The notes beneath the pieces were generated by a model. It had not been told where the DNA came from, searched no databases, and saw only the letters and a program-made list of their open reading frames with translations. Of a stretch of 64,000 nt of DNA, positions 23,601 to 36,269 are shown in pieces (positions within the stretch are counted from its first letter, which is position 1; each line of letters begins with the position of its first letter). The translations under genes and the position numbers were made by a program. Source of the stretch: Branchiostoma floridae (lineage: Eukaryota; Chordata; Leptocardii; Amphioxiformes; Branchiostomatidae); assembly GCF_000003815.2 (NCBI RefSeq), contig NC_049993.1:9853050-9917049 (forward strand), in the 5' to 3' direction.

Positions 23601-26600
23601 TTAGAGAAACAGGGTATTTATGGATCATCATCATCGGTCAACGTAATCACACATGTTTGCACATGTTTACACACGACGGGGTTATACCGCCCCTTACTGG
23701 GTGACATACCCTTTCGCTGGCTAATTACAAGACGGGGATGCGCCAGGTCTCCCGTCTGGGTGAATGATGTAATTCACCATATGGCTGATACTAGACAGAG
23801 GTTTGCCCAGCCTCCATCCGGGTGATTTGAAGTGAATCCCCAACTCCCGACAGAAGAATTTAGCACCACACACACCGCACCATCGCAGGGGGGGGGGTTC
23901 TTTTAGGTCCATGGGTGGGGGTCTCCCCATACACGGGGCCTCCATTTAACGTCTTATCGGAGGGGAGGGCCCATGTTCTCATTTCACCTGAGTAAAGTGA
24001 GGAAACCGTGTAAAGTGCCTTCCCAAGGGCCCAAGATCGGTAACACAGCAGCTGGATTGGAACCCGCAACCTCTCGGTCACGGGCCGAACACGGTCCCAC
24101 TGCGCTACGCGGTCCCACAAACTTCTATTTAGGGATATTAAGTCAATGATATCCCTAAATACTTCTATCTTCTGGTGTAATCAATAACTTCTATCTTCCG
24201 CTGTAGTCTACAATACCTCTATCAAGTCCTGAAATGTTATGCCAAGCCTGGGCCATCATTTTTGGTTGATCTTTTTTTTCAAAAATGTATAATTCTTTGC
24301 CAAGTCCCTAGCAGAATTGTTTATCCATTCTGCAAAATTGTGTGTGTGGCACAAGGGCAAAGAAAATAGAGATAGGCACCACCCTACACACCATGTTGTT
24401 TGGAAAGGACTTTAATTCTTTTTTTTTTTCAAACGTACAGGAGGTGGCACAAATCCTGTCCCCCCACTGGGAGACTGTGGAAGGCACGTACGTAGGAGCG
24501 AGTAAAGTCATCTTCCACAAGCTGCGCGAGGAAAGGGAGGCAATCATTCGCTATCTGTATGCCGCCAGGTATGTATAGAAAAGCAGCTGAGGCCGACAGG
24601 GCCATCCAGTTAAACCTTCTCGAACAAGATCTCTTCAGTGTCACTGACGGAAACTAGTGAATGCTAGTTGAAACTTCTGACCGTCTCCAAAATCATATCC
24701 ATTTGCTTGAGTAACTGCATTTTGGCGTATCTTATTACCTGGATGTCTAACCTTCATCGACGTACAGGTTATGTAATATGAATACTATTATGTATATGAN
24801 NNNNNNNNNNNNNNNNNNNNNNNNNNNNNNNNNNNNNNNNNNNNNNNNNNNNNNNNNNNNNNNNNNNNNNNNNNNNNNNNNNNNNNNNNNNNNNNNNNNG
24901 CCTGGGCCATCATTTTTGGTTGATCTTTTTTTTTCAAAAATGTAGAATTCTTTGCCAAGTCCCTAGCAGAATTGTTTATCCATTCTGCAAAATTGTGTGT
25001 GTGGCACAAGGGCAAAGAAAATAGAGATAGGCACCACCCTACACACCATGTTGTTTGGAAAGGACTTTAATTCTTTTTATTTTTAAACGTACAGGAGGTG
25101 GCCCAAATCCTGTCCCCCCACTGGGAGACTGTGGAAGGCACGTACGTAGGAGCAAGTAAAGTCATCTTCCACAAGCTGCGCGAGGAAAGGGAGGCAATCA
25201 TTCGCTATCTGTATGCCGCCAGGTATGTATATAGGTATTGGTCTGTGTACATTTTCAGGAAGATCTCAGTTAATGGATAAGTTAATGATACTGTAAATGC
25301 AGAAACTTTTGCGGTGGATTTATATTTGCGGTTTTTGCTGAACCGCGAACTTAAAACCACCGCAAATAGTTATAGAATAAGTACAGTATGCGACCACAGT
25401 ATAGTACTGTAAATAAGTTCGCGGGATGGCGCTACCGCAAATTCAAAACCACCGCGAATACTGCATTTTCCCGCTGCCGCGAAATTAAATCCGTGCGAAC
25501 TTAAATGCATTTACAGTACTACAGAAAAATATCTGATAGTTTAGTGTAAGTTGGTTCTGTCTTTGGTCCCGAACATCTGTGTACTGTTAGGTATTGGTTT
25601 GTGTACAGTTTATGGATATCAATTTGATATCATCTACTATATTTTAGTGTAAGTAGGTCCTTTCCTCGGTCCTGAACTCTTGTATGCTATCTGGTATGGC
25701 TGGACAACAGTAAATCTTTGGGAACAGTTTATTGATGGAATTAATGTTATCTAAGGGAACATCATCTGATCTTTTACTGTGAGTTGGCCATGTCCTTGGT
25801 GCTGAACACCACTAATTTAACAATAACAATACAAAATTTAACACAAGTCATTACTAAGTACTTCTATGTTCCTTGTGTAGGGAGGACTATAAGAAGTACC
25901 TGAAGCATCCTGATGGTAAGCAGGAGTTCCTGTCCCACTGGCAGGAGGAAGGACTACAACAACATTCCTGAGTTAAAATGTACTAAAATGTCAAATATTT
26001 CCTGTGTTTTTACTTAGGGAAGACTATAAGAAGTACCTGAAGCGCCCTGATGGTAAGCAGGAGTTCCTGTCCCACTGGCAGGAAGACTATAACAACATTC
26101 CTGAGTTAAAATGTACTAAAATGTCAAATATTTCCTGTGTATTTACTTAGGGAAGACTATAAGAAGTACCTGAAGCGCCCTGATGGTAAGCAGGAGTTCC
26201 TGTCCCACTGGCAGGAAGACTATAACAACATTCCTGAAGACATGCGGGAGGATGAAGACACCAGGGCCGAACTGCACCAGAGAGTCGACGTAAGGAAACT
26301 TCAGTATGGCCAGTAGAGGCCTAATCATGTAGATAACATGCTTTCAACAAAATGTTTAGACAACTTCACAAGTGCTTGTTACTAAGGGAGCTTTTGAGAT
26401 GCACTCTGTCTGTCTTTCAACCTGGCAAGATCTTGTAGTTTTCTTGTCATGTGACTGAGGATTTTGACTATCACTTGACGAGACACGAGCATTTTCCCTT
26501 AGCATTTTTCCTTCATTTTCCCATGTCTATTTGTACCAGTCACTTGTATTGTAATTAACCCATGCATAGTCTGCCAATAATCTCAAAAAATTGAGGCTAG

Positions 26601-29600
26601 GCAGTATGAAAGAAGAAGAAGACACAGTTATAAACAGGCCAGAAATAGTGATGCCCGTTTAAGATTGTACGTGATGAGCACAATTCGAATCTCAGGGCTC
26701 ATTCAAAGACAGCACTTCAATTTCAAATGATTTAAAATTTGAGCTTGGTCAATACCTCAGGCCAAGGAATAAAATGTTGTGCTTCCTGTTTTCTCACCTA
26801 CCCTACAGAAATCTGCTGACCCTAGCCTTTTTACTATGGGTGGGGGTGGGATGGGTAGTGAACTGAATTGGCATTTGGCATTTTTCAAGGTCTCAGTTCA
26901 GTCCTTCTAATTAATTTTCGCGGTTTTCGCGACGATTGTAATTGGCTGACGGAAAAAAATTTTGAGCTGGCTAAAGCCCTGGTCCTATCCGAGGGACGGC
27001 CCATTTTCTCATTTTCACCTGAGTAAAGTGAGGAAAGCCATGTAAAGTGCCTTTCCCAAGGGCACAAGATTGGTAACTCAGCAGCTGGATTTGAACCCGC
27101 AACCTCTCGGTCACGGGCCGAACATGGTCCCACTGCACTACGCGGTCCCACAAACTTCTATTTAGGGATATCAAGGCTACCCCAAGGATTTAAAAGTGAA
27201 AAGTAAGGAAACTTGAAGAAACTGTATGTTTTTAACAGGACCTGAAGGAGCGTCTGTGGGACATCTGTGACACCAGGAAGGAGGAGGCTGAGACGGAACG
27301 TTCCAATGTGATGCACGAGGGGTGGCTGGAGGACCATCTGGGCACCCTCACCAACCAGTACATCACTCTCATGCAGGTCAGCACATGCCTCCTGGATTGT
27401 TAAACATTTTAAGACAGGGGAAAACGTTTTAAGACAAGGGTTAAGAAACATCTGTCTTGAAGTTCAGAATTCAGTACTGTAACCCAAAATGCATGAGTGG
27501 CTCCATGAGCCTTTTTTTGTGGTGAAATTCAAGGAAAAAAACAACAAATTAAGTTGTCTTTACAAAATTCATTCAATAGCTTCTTATTTTTACTATAAGT
27601 TGTTCAAAAATTCAAGCAAAACACAATATACATCATACAAGTATACATATGATACAGGGTGGTGTGGTGTAGCAATCAGAAAGTGTGATATGGGATACAA
27701 AAATCACAATCATAGTAGCTCCAATGCAAATCTGAATCTGAAATTGAGCTCCTTATTTTGTTGGCTCAAATTGTGAAAGTTACAGTCATTCATTGTAACT
27801 GCTAACATAATCAATTGATACAAGCAAGTTTTAAGACCAACTGGAACATACTGACTATAACACTCCTTGGAAAAACAAGAGACTTTAAGGAAAATAATTT
27901 CTTTCCTCCCCCGTCAGGTCGAGGTGGACCGTTTCCAGGACACAGCCCGCCTGCTGAAGGATTACTACCGTGCCATGGAGGGGCAGATTCCTGATGAACT
28001 GCAGGAGGAGTATGTCCGCATTCCGCTTGTTGAGGTACGTATCACCCTGTGATTACACCAATAAGACACACCACACCAGGGATTGGCCGGATTCAGAGTT
28101 TAATGGAAGACCAATGAGGAACTCTGATGGGCCCCGAAGAACCCAGGCCGCAGCGAGAACCAAGGCAGGGGTAGGGAGAGGAGGGTGGGTCGAGAGAGTC
28201 GGTGTTTTGCCTCCGGTTGTTTGGTTGGAGACCCCCTGCGAGCTCTGCCTGCGGCGCAAGGAACCTTGGGACCAATGCGAGGCCACTCACTCTCGGGTGC
28301 AATCCCCTGGGATTCTGCCTGGGGGCGCAATCCCACCCAGATGCTGCGAGATTTTGACATACAGTCACACCTTTCCATAGAGGCCCCGGCCATAGTGGCC
28401 ACTTTTTGTTGCTCCCTTGTCGAGGTACATGGTGTTGAATGTGTTCTTTTGTATAATTCTGGCTTATAGTCTAAGTTATAAGATGTATAAAGAAGAAACG
28501 CTGATCTGGAACACTGTGATACTGCTACTGCTAAGTTTGATGGTTACCAGGACAGTTGATAGTACCAAGGATGACAGAAATGATCATGGTAACATTTGCA
28601 TGTTTGGAGCATTGTTAGGTTCTCAGGGACTAGGCCAATTCCATCTGTAGAATCCTGTTCAGAAGACTATACAAGGCAATAGTATTTGCAGTCTTTTCAT
28701 TTTGCACCCTGCCAAGTGTCTCAAAAGTCCAGAAACATGATTTTCTGTACCAACCAAATGACCTTTGAACATTATGTAAATTTTTTATTTTCCTGTGTTC
28801 CCCAGCTGCTGCCCACAGAGAGGCCTGGATCCCAGGCTAAGAGTGTTGCCAGTGACACCGGCACCCAGCCGCCCGCCTCGCCTGAGAGCAAGGCTGGGAG
28901 GGGGAGGAAAGGGAAGGAGGAAAAGGGGGATGACTCTGCTGGGGAGGAGGATGACAGGCCAAGGTGAGCAACTGAGGATGTTTGTTATGCGGGATCCTGT
29001 TGTATACGACATGTAGAAGGACTATCTCACCAATGGACAGAAAGTTGGAAAGTTGTGCCCTGTCTTCAATTCTGTCTACAATCATTGAGTTGCATGCAAA
29101 CAAACAAATCACCAAGATTGCACAAAGCACAACTTTGTTCAAGGCATTTACCAGAAGTCAATGATCATGTTGGAAGGTGCAAACATTTTCTTTAAGGACC
29201 TCAATATACAATGCATGGAAATGGCCCAAAAAGCAGAAAATAAGAACAATGAAAGATATGTATGAAAACTCAGCAGAGGGCTTTTCTTTCCCAGTTGAGA
29301 TATATTGTGTAGATACAACATGTGTATAATTATTATGTACGTAGATACATGTGTATTGTAGTACGTAGATACATGTGTATGGTACGTAGATACATGTGTA
29401 TAAAAATGTACTTAGATACATGTGTATGCACATTCATCCATCCTTCTTTCCATCCCAGGATCCCCTTGGTGCCCCGCCGCCCCCGGTCTGCCGACCTTCA
29501 GTCCGGACAGACTAAAGCAGCCAAGGGCAAAGGAGGGAAGAAGGAAGACAAGATCGAGAGTCCGTCCCCACCCCTGGACCCTGACGAGAGGGTAAGGCAA

Positions 29601-32600
29601 CGTCACCTGGCTGATTCATGTCATTACAATATATTCACTTTTCTTGAGTGCAATGAATGCAATGCTAATTTGTACATTACACATCTCTTTCTACAGCTGA
29701 TCTTTGATGCCTATGCCCATGGTATCCACGCTGTCAATGGCTTGGTAAGTAAGATTGTTTAAAACACTAACTCAGTTCTGAGTCGCAACAATATAGAAAT
29801 GTTTTAGAATCTGCAAATGTGATCAAACACTGTATCCTAGCAAGCCAAATAATGTGCAATATTAGTCTCTTAGTAAAAAAAAAAGCTAACTCCAAACTGT
29901 AACTTGTTGGGTTTGACTTCTTTTTCTTAGACAGTGGAAAGATTAAATGACTGACTGACTGACATCTAGTTTAGTTTTTTTTTTAGTGTTTTTATTGCAA
30001 ATTTTATCACTTGGTGCATCACTTATAGAAGCATTCAAAAACCTCTTGAGGTCTTAGTTTTCATGCAACTTAGACATGAAAAGATTAACTATACAGTATC
30101 TAGTCTTACAAACGTCTTAAACCTTTTGTCTTGAAGATTTCTTCGGAGCAAGCTGCCCGAGAAGCCGAGGAGGAGGCGGAACGTCTTGCCGCGGAGGAGC
30201 GAGAACGTGAGAAAGAGCGGAAAGCCAAGGAGGCGCAGACCAAGACAAAGAAGAAGAGCGGGAAGAAGGGGAAGGGTGCCGCACCTGAACCTGAACCTGA
30301 GCCAGAACCTGGTCAGTTTCAGGTTTATTCATTTATTGGTTTGGCTTTTCGGCTGAGTTGAGTTGAGTTTATTTTGATCCACAATTAGCCTCATCAGAGG
30401 CTATTCTACCTGTGGTCACATACATATTTACACATTACATATTACGTACAGTTGAAAACATACAGAGACATACAAAGTGACAATACATAGCATAGCATAG
30501 CATAGTCAATATTTACAGTCCAATACTTGCTAACTGTTGCCGGTGCTGTTCCACAACTGTGACATCCTGTACAGAAAGCGCCTTTTCTGAGAGTTGGAGC
30601 TGATGCACAGCTAGGGCTGCCCTACTAGCCTCTGGTCACATTACAAATTGCTAACAGAGACAGACACACGAAACTGAGGTTTTCACATGGACAGAATAAC
30701 AATCAATATCAATATTAGACATGTCAATGTATTAAAACTATTACATACATTTATTGTTTTTTACATGGTTCAACTTAAAAACTGTTCAGATTGTGTTGGG
30801 TGCAAACAAAGTTTTAACATGAACGATTTAAACCTTTTTCAAATGATACAATGTTGTATTTGTTATACACTGAGTCTCTTGGATTTGCATATTTGAAGCT
30901 TCTTTTGCAATCCTTGTTAAAAAGTGTGTATAAAACTACAGATAACAGAACTTTATGTTGAAAAGTTTTGTACCCTTATTCTCCCTGTAGTTGAGGAGGA
31001 GAGCCCAGAAGACATTCGTATGAAGGAGGTGAAACAGAAGATGAGGGTGGAGTATTTCGGGGCTCTTCACGAGGAGGAGGCACGGCTCAAGAACAGGTAA
31101 GACCGGTTCACAATGTCATGTTTTTGTCTTGGTTTTAATTTTGTGTCATTATGGTACATGCAAGCTCAAAATACCCACTTGCACACTTGCAAATGCAACC
31201 ACATTTTTCTTGGCGCAACTTAAGTTTAAACCTAGGTAGTGCAGTGCATAAGCAGTTGCAGTTGCTTTTTCCCCAACTACATCCATAAGCTTTATTTTGT
31301 ATCTATATCTTGCTAAGATAAAACATAATTAAGTAGTTACATGACACTGGAAGAAAAGCTAATGGATATCAAGTAGCTGATTTGGCTTTTGACTCAGATT
31401 GCCGCCTGGGCAACCTAGCTGAAAAAAGTATTTTGAGCACTGATTTATAGATAAATACTTGATACATTATTTCTTCTGTGCTGTTCACAGGTTTGAGCTG
31501 ATCAAGTTGAAGGCCATGCAGATGTTGCAGAGCCTGAAGGCCAAGTCCGAGGGAACATACCGCGACATGGAGGACTGGCTCGGGGCCCGCTTCCTGCGCG
31601 AGATGGCCGCCATCGACCACCTGACGGACATCGTACGCGATGCCATCGAACACAGAGAGAAGGTGCAGCAGGAGCTGGTGCTATACCAGGTATGTGGGAC
31701 CTCCAGCAAGCTCCGCAAAAAAGCAGTTACTGTTAATGCATTTAAGTTTGCGGGGATTTAATTTCGCGGTAGCGGGAAAAAGGACTTTTCGCAGTGGTTT
31801 TAATTTCGCGGTAACACCATAGACTGCAGTCTAATACCATAATAGAAAAATGTTCGCGGTGGTTTTAAGTTCGCGGTGAAGTGGTCACCGCGAAAACCGC
31901 GAACATTAATCCACCGCAAAAATTTCTGCATTTACAGTACTCAAGCAACTGGATATGGTTTTGGAAACAGTTATCTGGATGTCTAACCTTCATCGACACA
32001 CCATTAAGTTTCTCTAATACAAAGTGTGCCACAGCAATTAGGTCTGTAAACTACTGGCTAACGAAATTCTCTATACACAAAAGTACACATTTTGTATAGT
32101 CACCTGCTGATGTTTCTGTGACCGTCTGTCACGATCCTCTTATTACCCCAAGGAAGGGCACAGAAATGTCAGCAGAAGATTTTACATTGGATACTCATTG
32201 TGTTTTATGAATTTTGTTAAAAAATAGTATGCTGTGTGCTTATAGACTGAGTGTTTTTGCTGCACCAACTTATTCCCTTGGTTTGTGACACTTGAATAGA
32301 AGAAAAAAGTGTTTTAGCAAGATGTCAGAGATCAAAACAGAGGATTGTGAGAAGTTGAAGATGCCTTTATTCACTCTCTGAACCTGTGTTAACCAAGATA
32401 CAGACTCTGTTTTCATGTCAAAATCTTTATTTTATGACAGTTTTTAAAACCTGAAAATTGGTGTGGTCTAACAATTGCAACATTTCCCTGTTGTCTTTAC
32501 TAACAATCCACGTGGAAACTGCCGCTTCCACTCACCCTGCAGTATTCCGGTATGTCACAGGAGGATTTCCAGATCGACGAGGAGCGGAAAGTGTTCCGCA

Positions 32601-35600
32601 CGCCCAGCCCACCCCCGCGGCCCGCCCCAGTGGAACAGCCCCAGCCGGATGTGTACACCATCATCCAGCTCAAGAACCTTTTTAATCAGGTACGGAATGT
32701 TTCACACCGTCTAGAAAGGGGCATGTACAAAAAACTGCCTGTTGACCAGAGAACATGTAAATACTGTTCAGGGAAAGCAGTGGAAGATGAACTACATTTC
32801 ATTTGTCAATGTTCACAATGCAATTTTGTATACCATGGCTTTACTTTGTTACCTTCGGGCATGAAGTTGCAATAAAGTTATTATCATTATTAATTGAAGT
32901 TAAAAACAAGGTTCTAAACTGTAACATCCAACACATAAAAAAATAATTTTTGACAAATGGAAGTAGTCTTTGTCAAGGAATAATGTTGTCTTCTGCAAGT
33001 AAACTTGATATCTGATGTTAACTACAGAGTCTGACATGTCTTTTGAGAACAGTGGACGTACCAGTGACATTACAAGCTTGGAACACCCAGACGTTAGTTT
33101 TTACATTATGTCTTTTCTGCATTGTCCACACACAGTTCATCAAGGTGGCCCCGTCTGGCCTGATCTCCAACAAAGCCTTCATGGACCTGTTTCAGGACCT
33201 GACAGCTCTCATGGTGAGTCTCAACAACATACACTGTTGCATAAACCATAAAGATACCATGGAATAGATTATATGACCGGGTGCCTGTAAGTTACACAGC
33301 TGTCATTCAGCACCAGGGACAGGACCACATGTCGTGTGTCACTCAGCACCAGGGACAGGGGCACCAGTATTGTTGGTATGTCATTCAGCACCAGGACAGG
33401 ACCACATGTCGTGGGTCATTCAGCACCAGGGACAGGGACACCAGTATTGTTGGTGTGTCATTCAGCACCAGGGACAGGGACACCAGTATTGTTGGTTTGT
33501 CATTCAGCACCAGGGACAGGGGCACCAGTATTGTTGTTGTGTCATTCAGCACCAGGGACAGGGGTAACAGTCTTTTTGAAATGTGTAGGAAATGTACAAT
33601 ATATGCCCAATGCTGCATGCGTATGAATTTACTTAGAATGTATCCTCCTCCAGCATGGTGAAGAGCTGCTGCCGGATGTGTGGATGGGGATAACTCTACA
33701 TCAGGTACTCATGATATCCGTGCTCCATTCATTATTAGTCTGTGAATCTTTATTTGATTTGGTTTGTTTAAGAGATCTCTATTATTGAGTACATACATAG
33801 ACAGTACTAGTCTTCCTTTCTTATCACACAATTAAAATGACGTTTATCAGCAGCACAATTCTTCCTTCTCCTCCACAGCTCCATGAGATGACTGTCATGT
33901 TGGCGCCAGACTCGGAGTACATCGACTGGCGGAAGTTCCTGCTCGCCGCCGCGCAACCCTGGCCAACGCCCAGCCAAACCGAGCTGCTGGAGACGTTAGA
34001 CCGGTTCAAGGCGGTTGCGGGCGGTTCTAGCACCATCACTAAGCAGCAGTACCTCCAGGTAGGAGAGTACAAGTTGTCTGCCAGGCTTTTAGCCGGGCAT
34101 GCATTTTTGGTTCAAAGGCTTGACAGTCATGTCATGTGTATGGGAGACAATTTAAGTTTTTAAGCCATGATACTAAGTACTGCATTTTCCACCAATAAAA
34201 ATTTGTAGAAAGCCATAGAACAATTGACCCATAGAACTTGATATTTACAGGTTTGACTGGAGGCAAGTCACCAACAACAAAAACTTATTAAATGAACAGA
34301 TGTTTTGTGTGATATCCATGCTATCTATCAATTACAAATAGTTTAGTTCACCTCACACCAGTGTTTTACATATGGTCTCACACTGCTGTTTTTGTACCTG
34401 CCCTACCAGGTGGACTTGTGGTTCAAGGGCATGTCACGGCCCCCCTCCCCAGAGAACCCGTCGGAGCCCAAACCGTACGACCGGTTGGGGAACCTGAGGG
34501 ACACATTCTTCGACTTCTTCGCAGACTACAGCACAAGCCCCCCTACCCTGGACTACATCAGCATGGTGAGTGAAATTAATAAAAGCACGTCATTCTAACT
34601 TAGGTCATTTTCTTTAGTTAGATCTTGTATCTGATAATCTATTCAGTACAAAGGGTAGAACTAGCTATAGTGGCTGTCACATTCATTTCATATTGCAGAT
34701 TATACATGCCATTAATAGTTACTCTAGCAACTGAATATGATTTTGGAAATGGTTGCTACCCGAATCATCTGACCATTTCCAAAATCATATCCAGTTAATT
34801 GAGTATCTGTTCATATGGTGTATGTTTCTATTTGGTACTACCCGAGTTTCAATGGTGTGTCACAGATGACAGCCACTAAGCGTTAAGAGTTCTGCCAAGT
34901 CATGTAGCAGCCCATTTTCAACCAAGAGTATCTTTTTGTTTCCTCAACTTTTGAGTCATGCTCCTCGCAAGGTCCTTAACCCAGCCTCTTCTTTTCCCAG
35001 CTGATGTACTTTGCTGTAGTTCCGGACGCGGAGGACGGTTTTCTGCGAGCGCTGAGCGTGGCGTGCGGGACCCACATGCCCAGGTTCCCAAAGAAGACTC
35101 CGGAGGGCCTGCCGGACACCAAGATGACTGAACAACTCACTCAGGTGAGAAACTATTAATCTTAAACTATTTGCAATTTTATTTTCATGCCCCTCCATCA
35201 TCACTCTATGAATACATGTTTTGTGCCACAATCCTTTGGGACATGATCTTAAAACACTGCAAAAACACCCCTTTCCACACATACTGTGAAAATGAATGAA
35301 TGTACAGTACTGCAGCTGGGCATATATTCTAATGGTTATGTTTCTAGCTACCTCTGGAAGGTATTTGAAACACAACAAATCTCTATCTTCTTTTGATAGG
35401 CAAAATGTACCAAAATTTTTGCCGGTGCATAGCACCGGCTTAGAGGTAAGAGAAGGCATTCGTTCAACTGTCAACGGTTTGGTTTGCATGGATGAATGGA
35501 TGCATGGATTGGTCAATTTAACCAAACTGTTCTTATAGCCCTTATATACGCACGATTACGCAATGTAGTTAGCGTGGCCGAGCGGTCTACGCGCTGGGTG

Positions 35601-36200
35601 GATATAGCGATTTGCTTTAATTTGCAGCCGTGGATCGTAGGTTCGAACCCCACTTGTAAAATTTTTTTTCTTTGTTAGACAAATCTCATGTAATGTTTTT
35701 TTAAAGAAGACAGACCAATTCAGTAGTTCGATGTTTGAAAACTCTTTTTTCATGTGATTTTGTTTAACATCCAGGCTTTTTCCAAAACACGCACCGGCCA
35801 GCTTTTTTCAGAAGCTTTCTTGTTTCAACACTTGCACTGGTCCCTCACACTAGTAGTTCACAGTGCTGACAGCAGTTTGAATTTCTTGCCTCCTAGGGTA
35901 TGGCTCATGATGTAAAAAAAGTAACTATCATTTGATAACCATCATGATGTGTGTTCGCAGGCTTTGACCGCCCTGGCGTCGGATCGGCAGGAGGCAGCCG
36001 CACCCGTAGACGGCGGCATGCAGGCAGCGGGGATCCCTGAGAGCGCAGTGGAGGCGGTGGTGTCGCTGGAGGCTCTGTTGAAGGTTCTGTACCACGGCGT
36101 GAGCACCATCGGGGACAGCCACAGGTTCAGTGTCACTGCTGACCCCAAGAACCCCTTCTCAAGGGTAAAGAGCATTGTGTATAATGGGATGTGGAGAAAT

Positions 36201-36269
<69 letters not shown>

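Larger units (their letters stand above)
22056..29591 (+). other. SPEF2: SPEF2 exons 27-35: linker and helical middle
   Basis: Exons: 22056-22230, 22640-22796, 23075-23186, 24441-24568 or 25095-25222, 26151-26289, 27239-27376, 27918-28034, 28806-28963, 29459-29591. Exons 27-29 encode a basic Ser/Arg/Lys/Pro-rich linker (e.g. ARESKSRDRSRSGSAKRGG). Exons 30-33 encode a conserved helical segment (SPHWETVEGTYVGASKVIFH; GKQEFLSHWQEDYNNIPEDM; DRFQDTARLLKDYYRAMEGQ). Exons 34-35 return to low-complexity charged sequence. Exon 30 is 128 nt, not a multiple of three, so including both copies would break the frame. Confidence 0.85.

Noticed and set aside
34956-35525. A 189-codon open frame on the - strand
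   Set aside because: It lies antisense to SPEF2 exon 45 and its downstream intron, has no recognisable domain and no splice partners.
35572-35656. A functional tRNA gene
   Set aside because: The acceptor strands do not pair and the anticodon arm is not convincing despite good A and B boxes.
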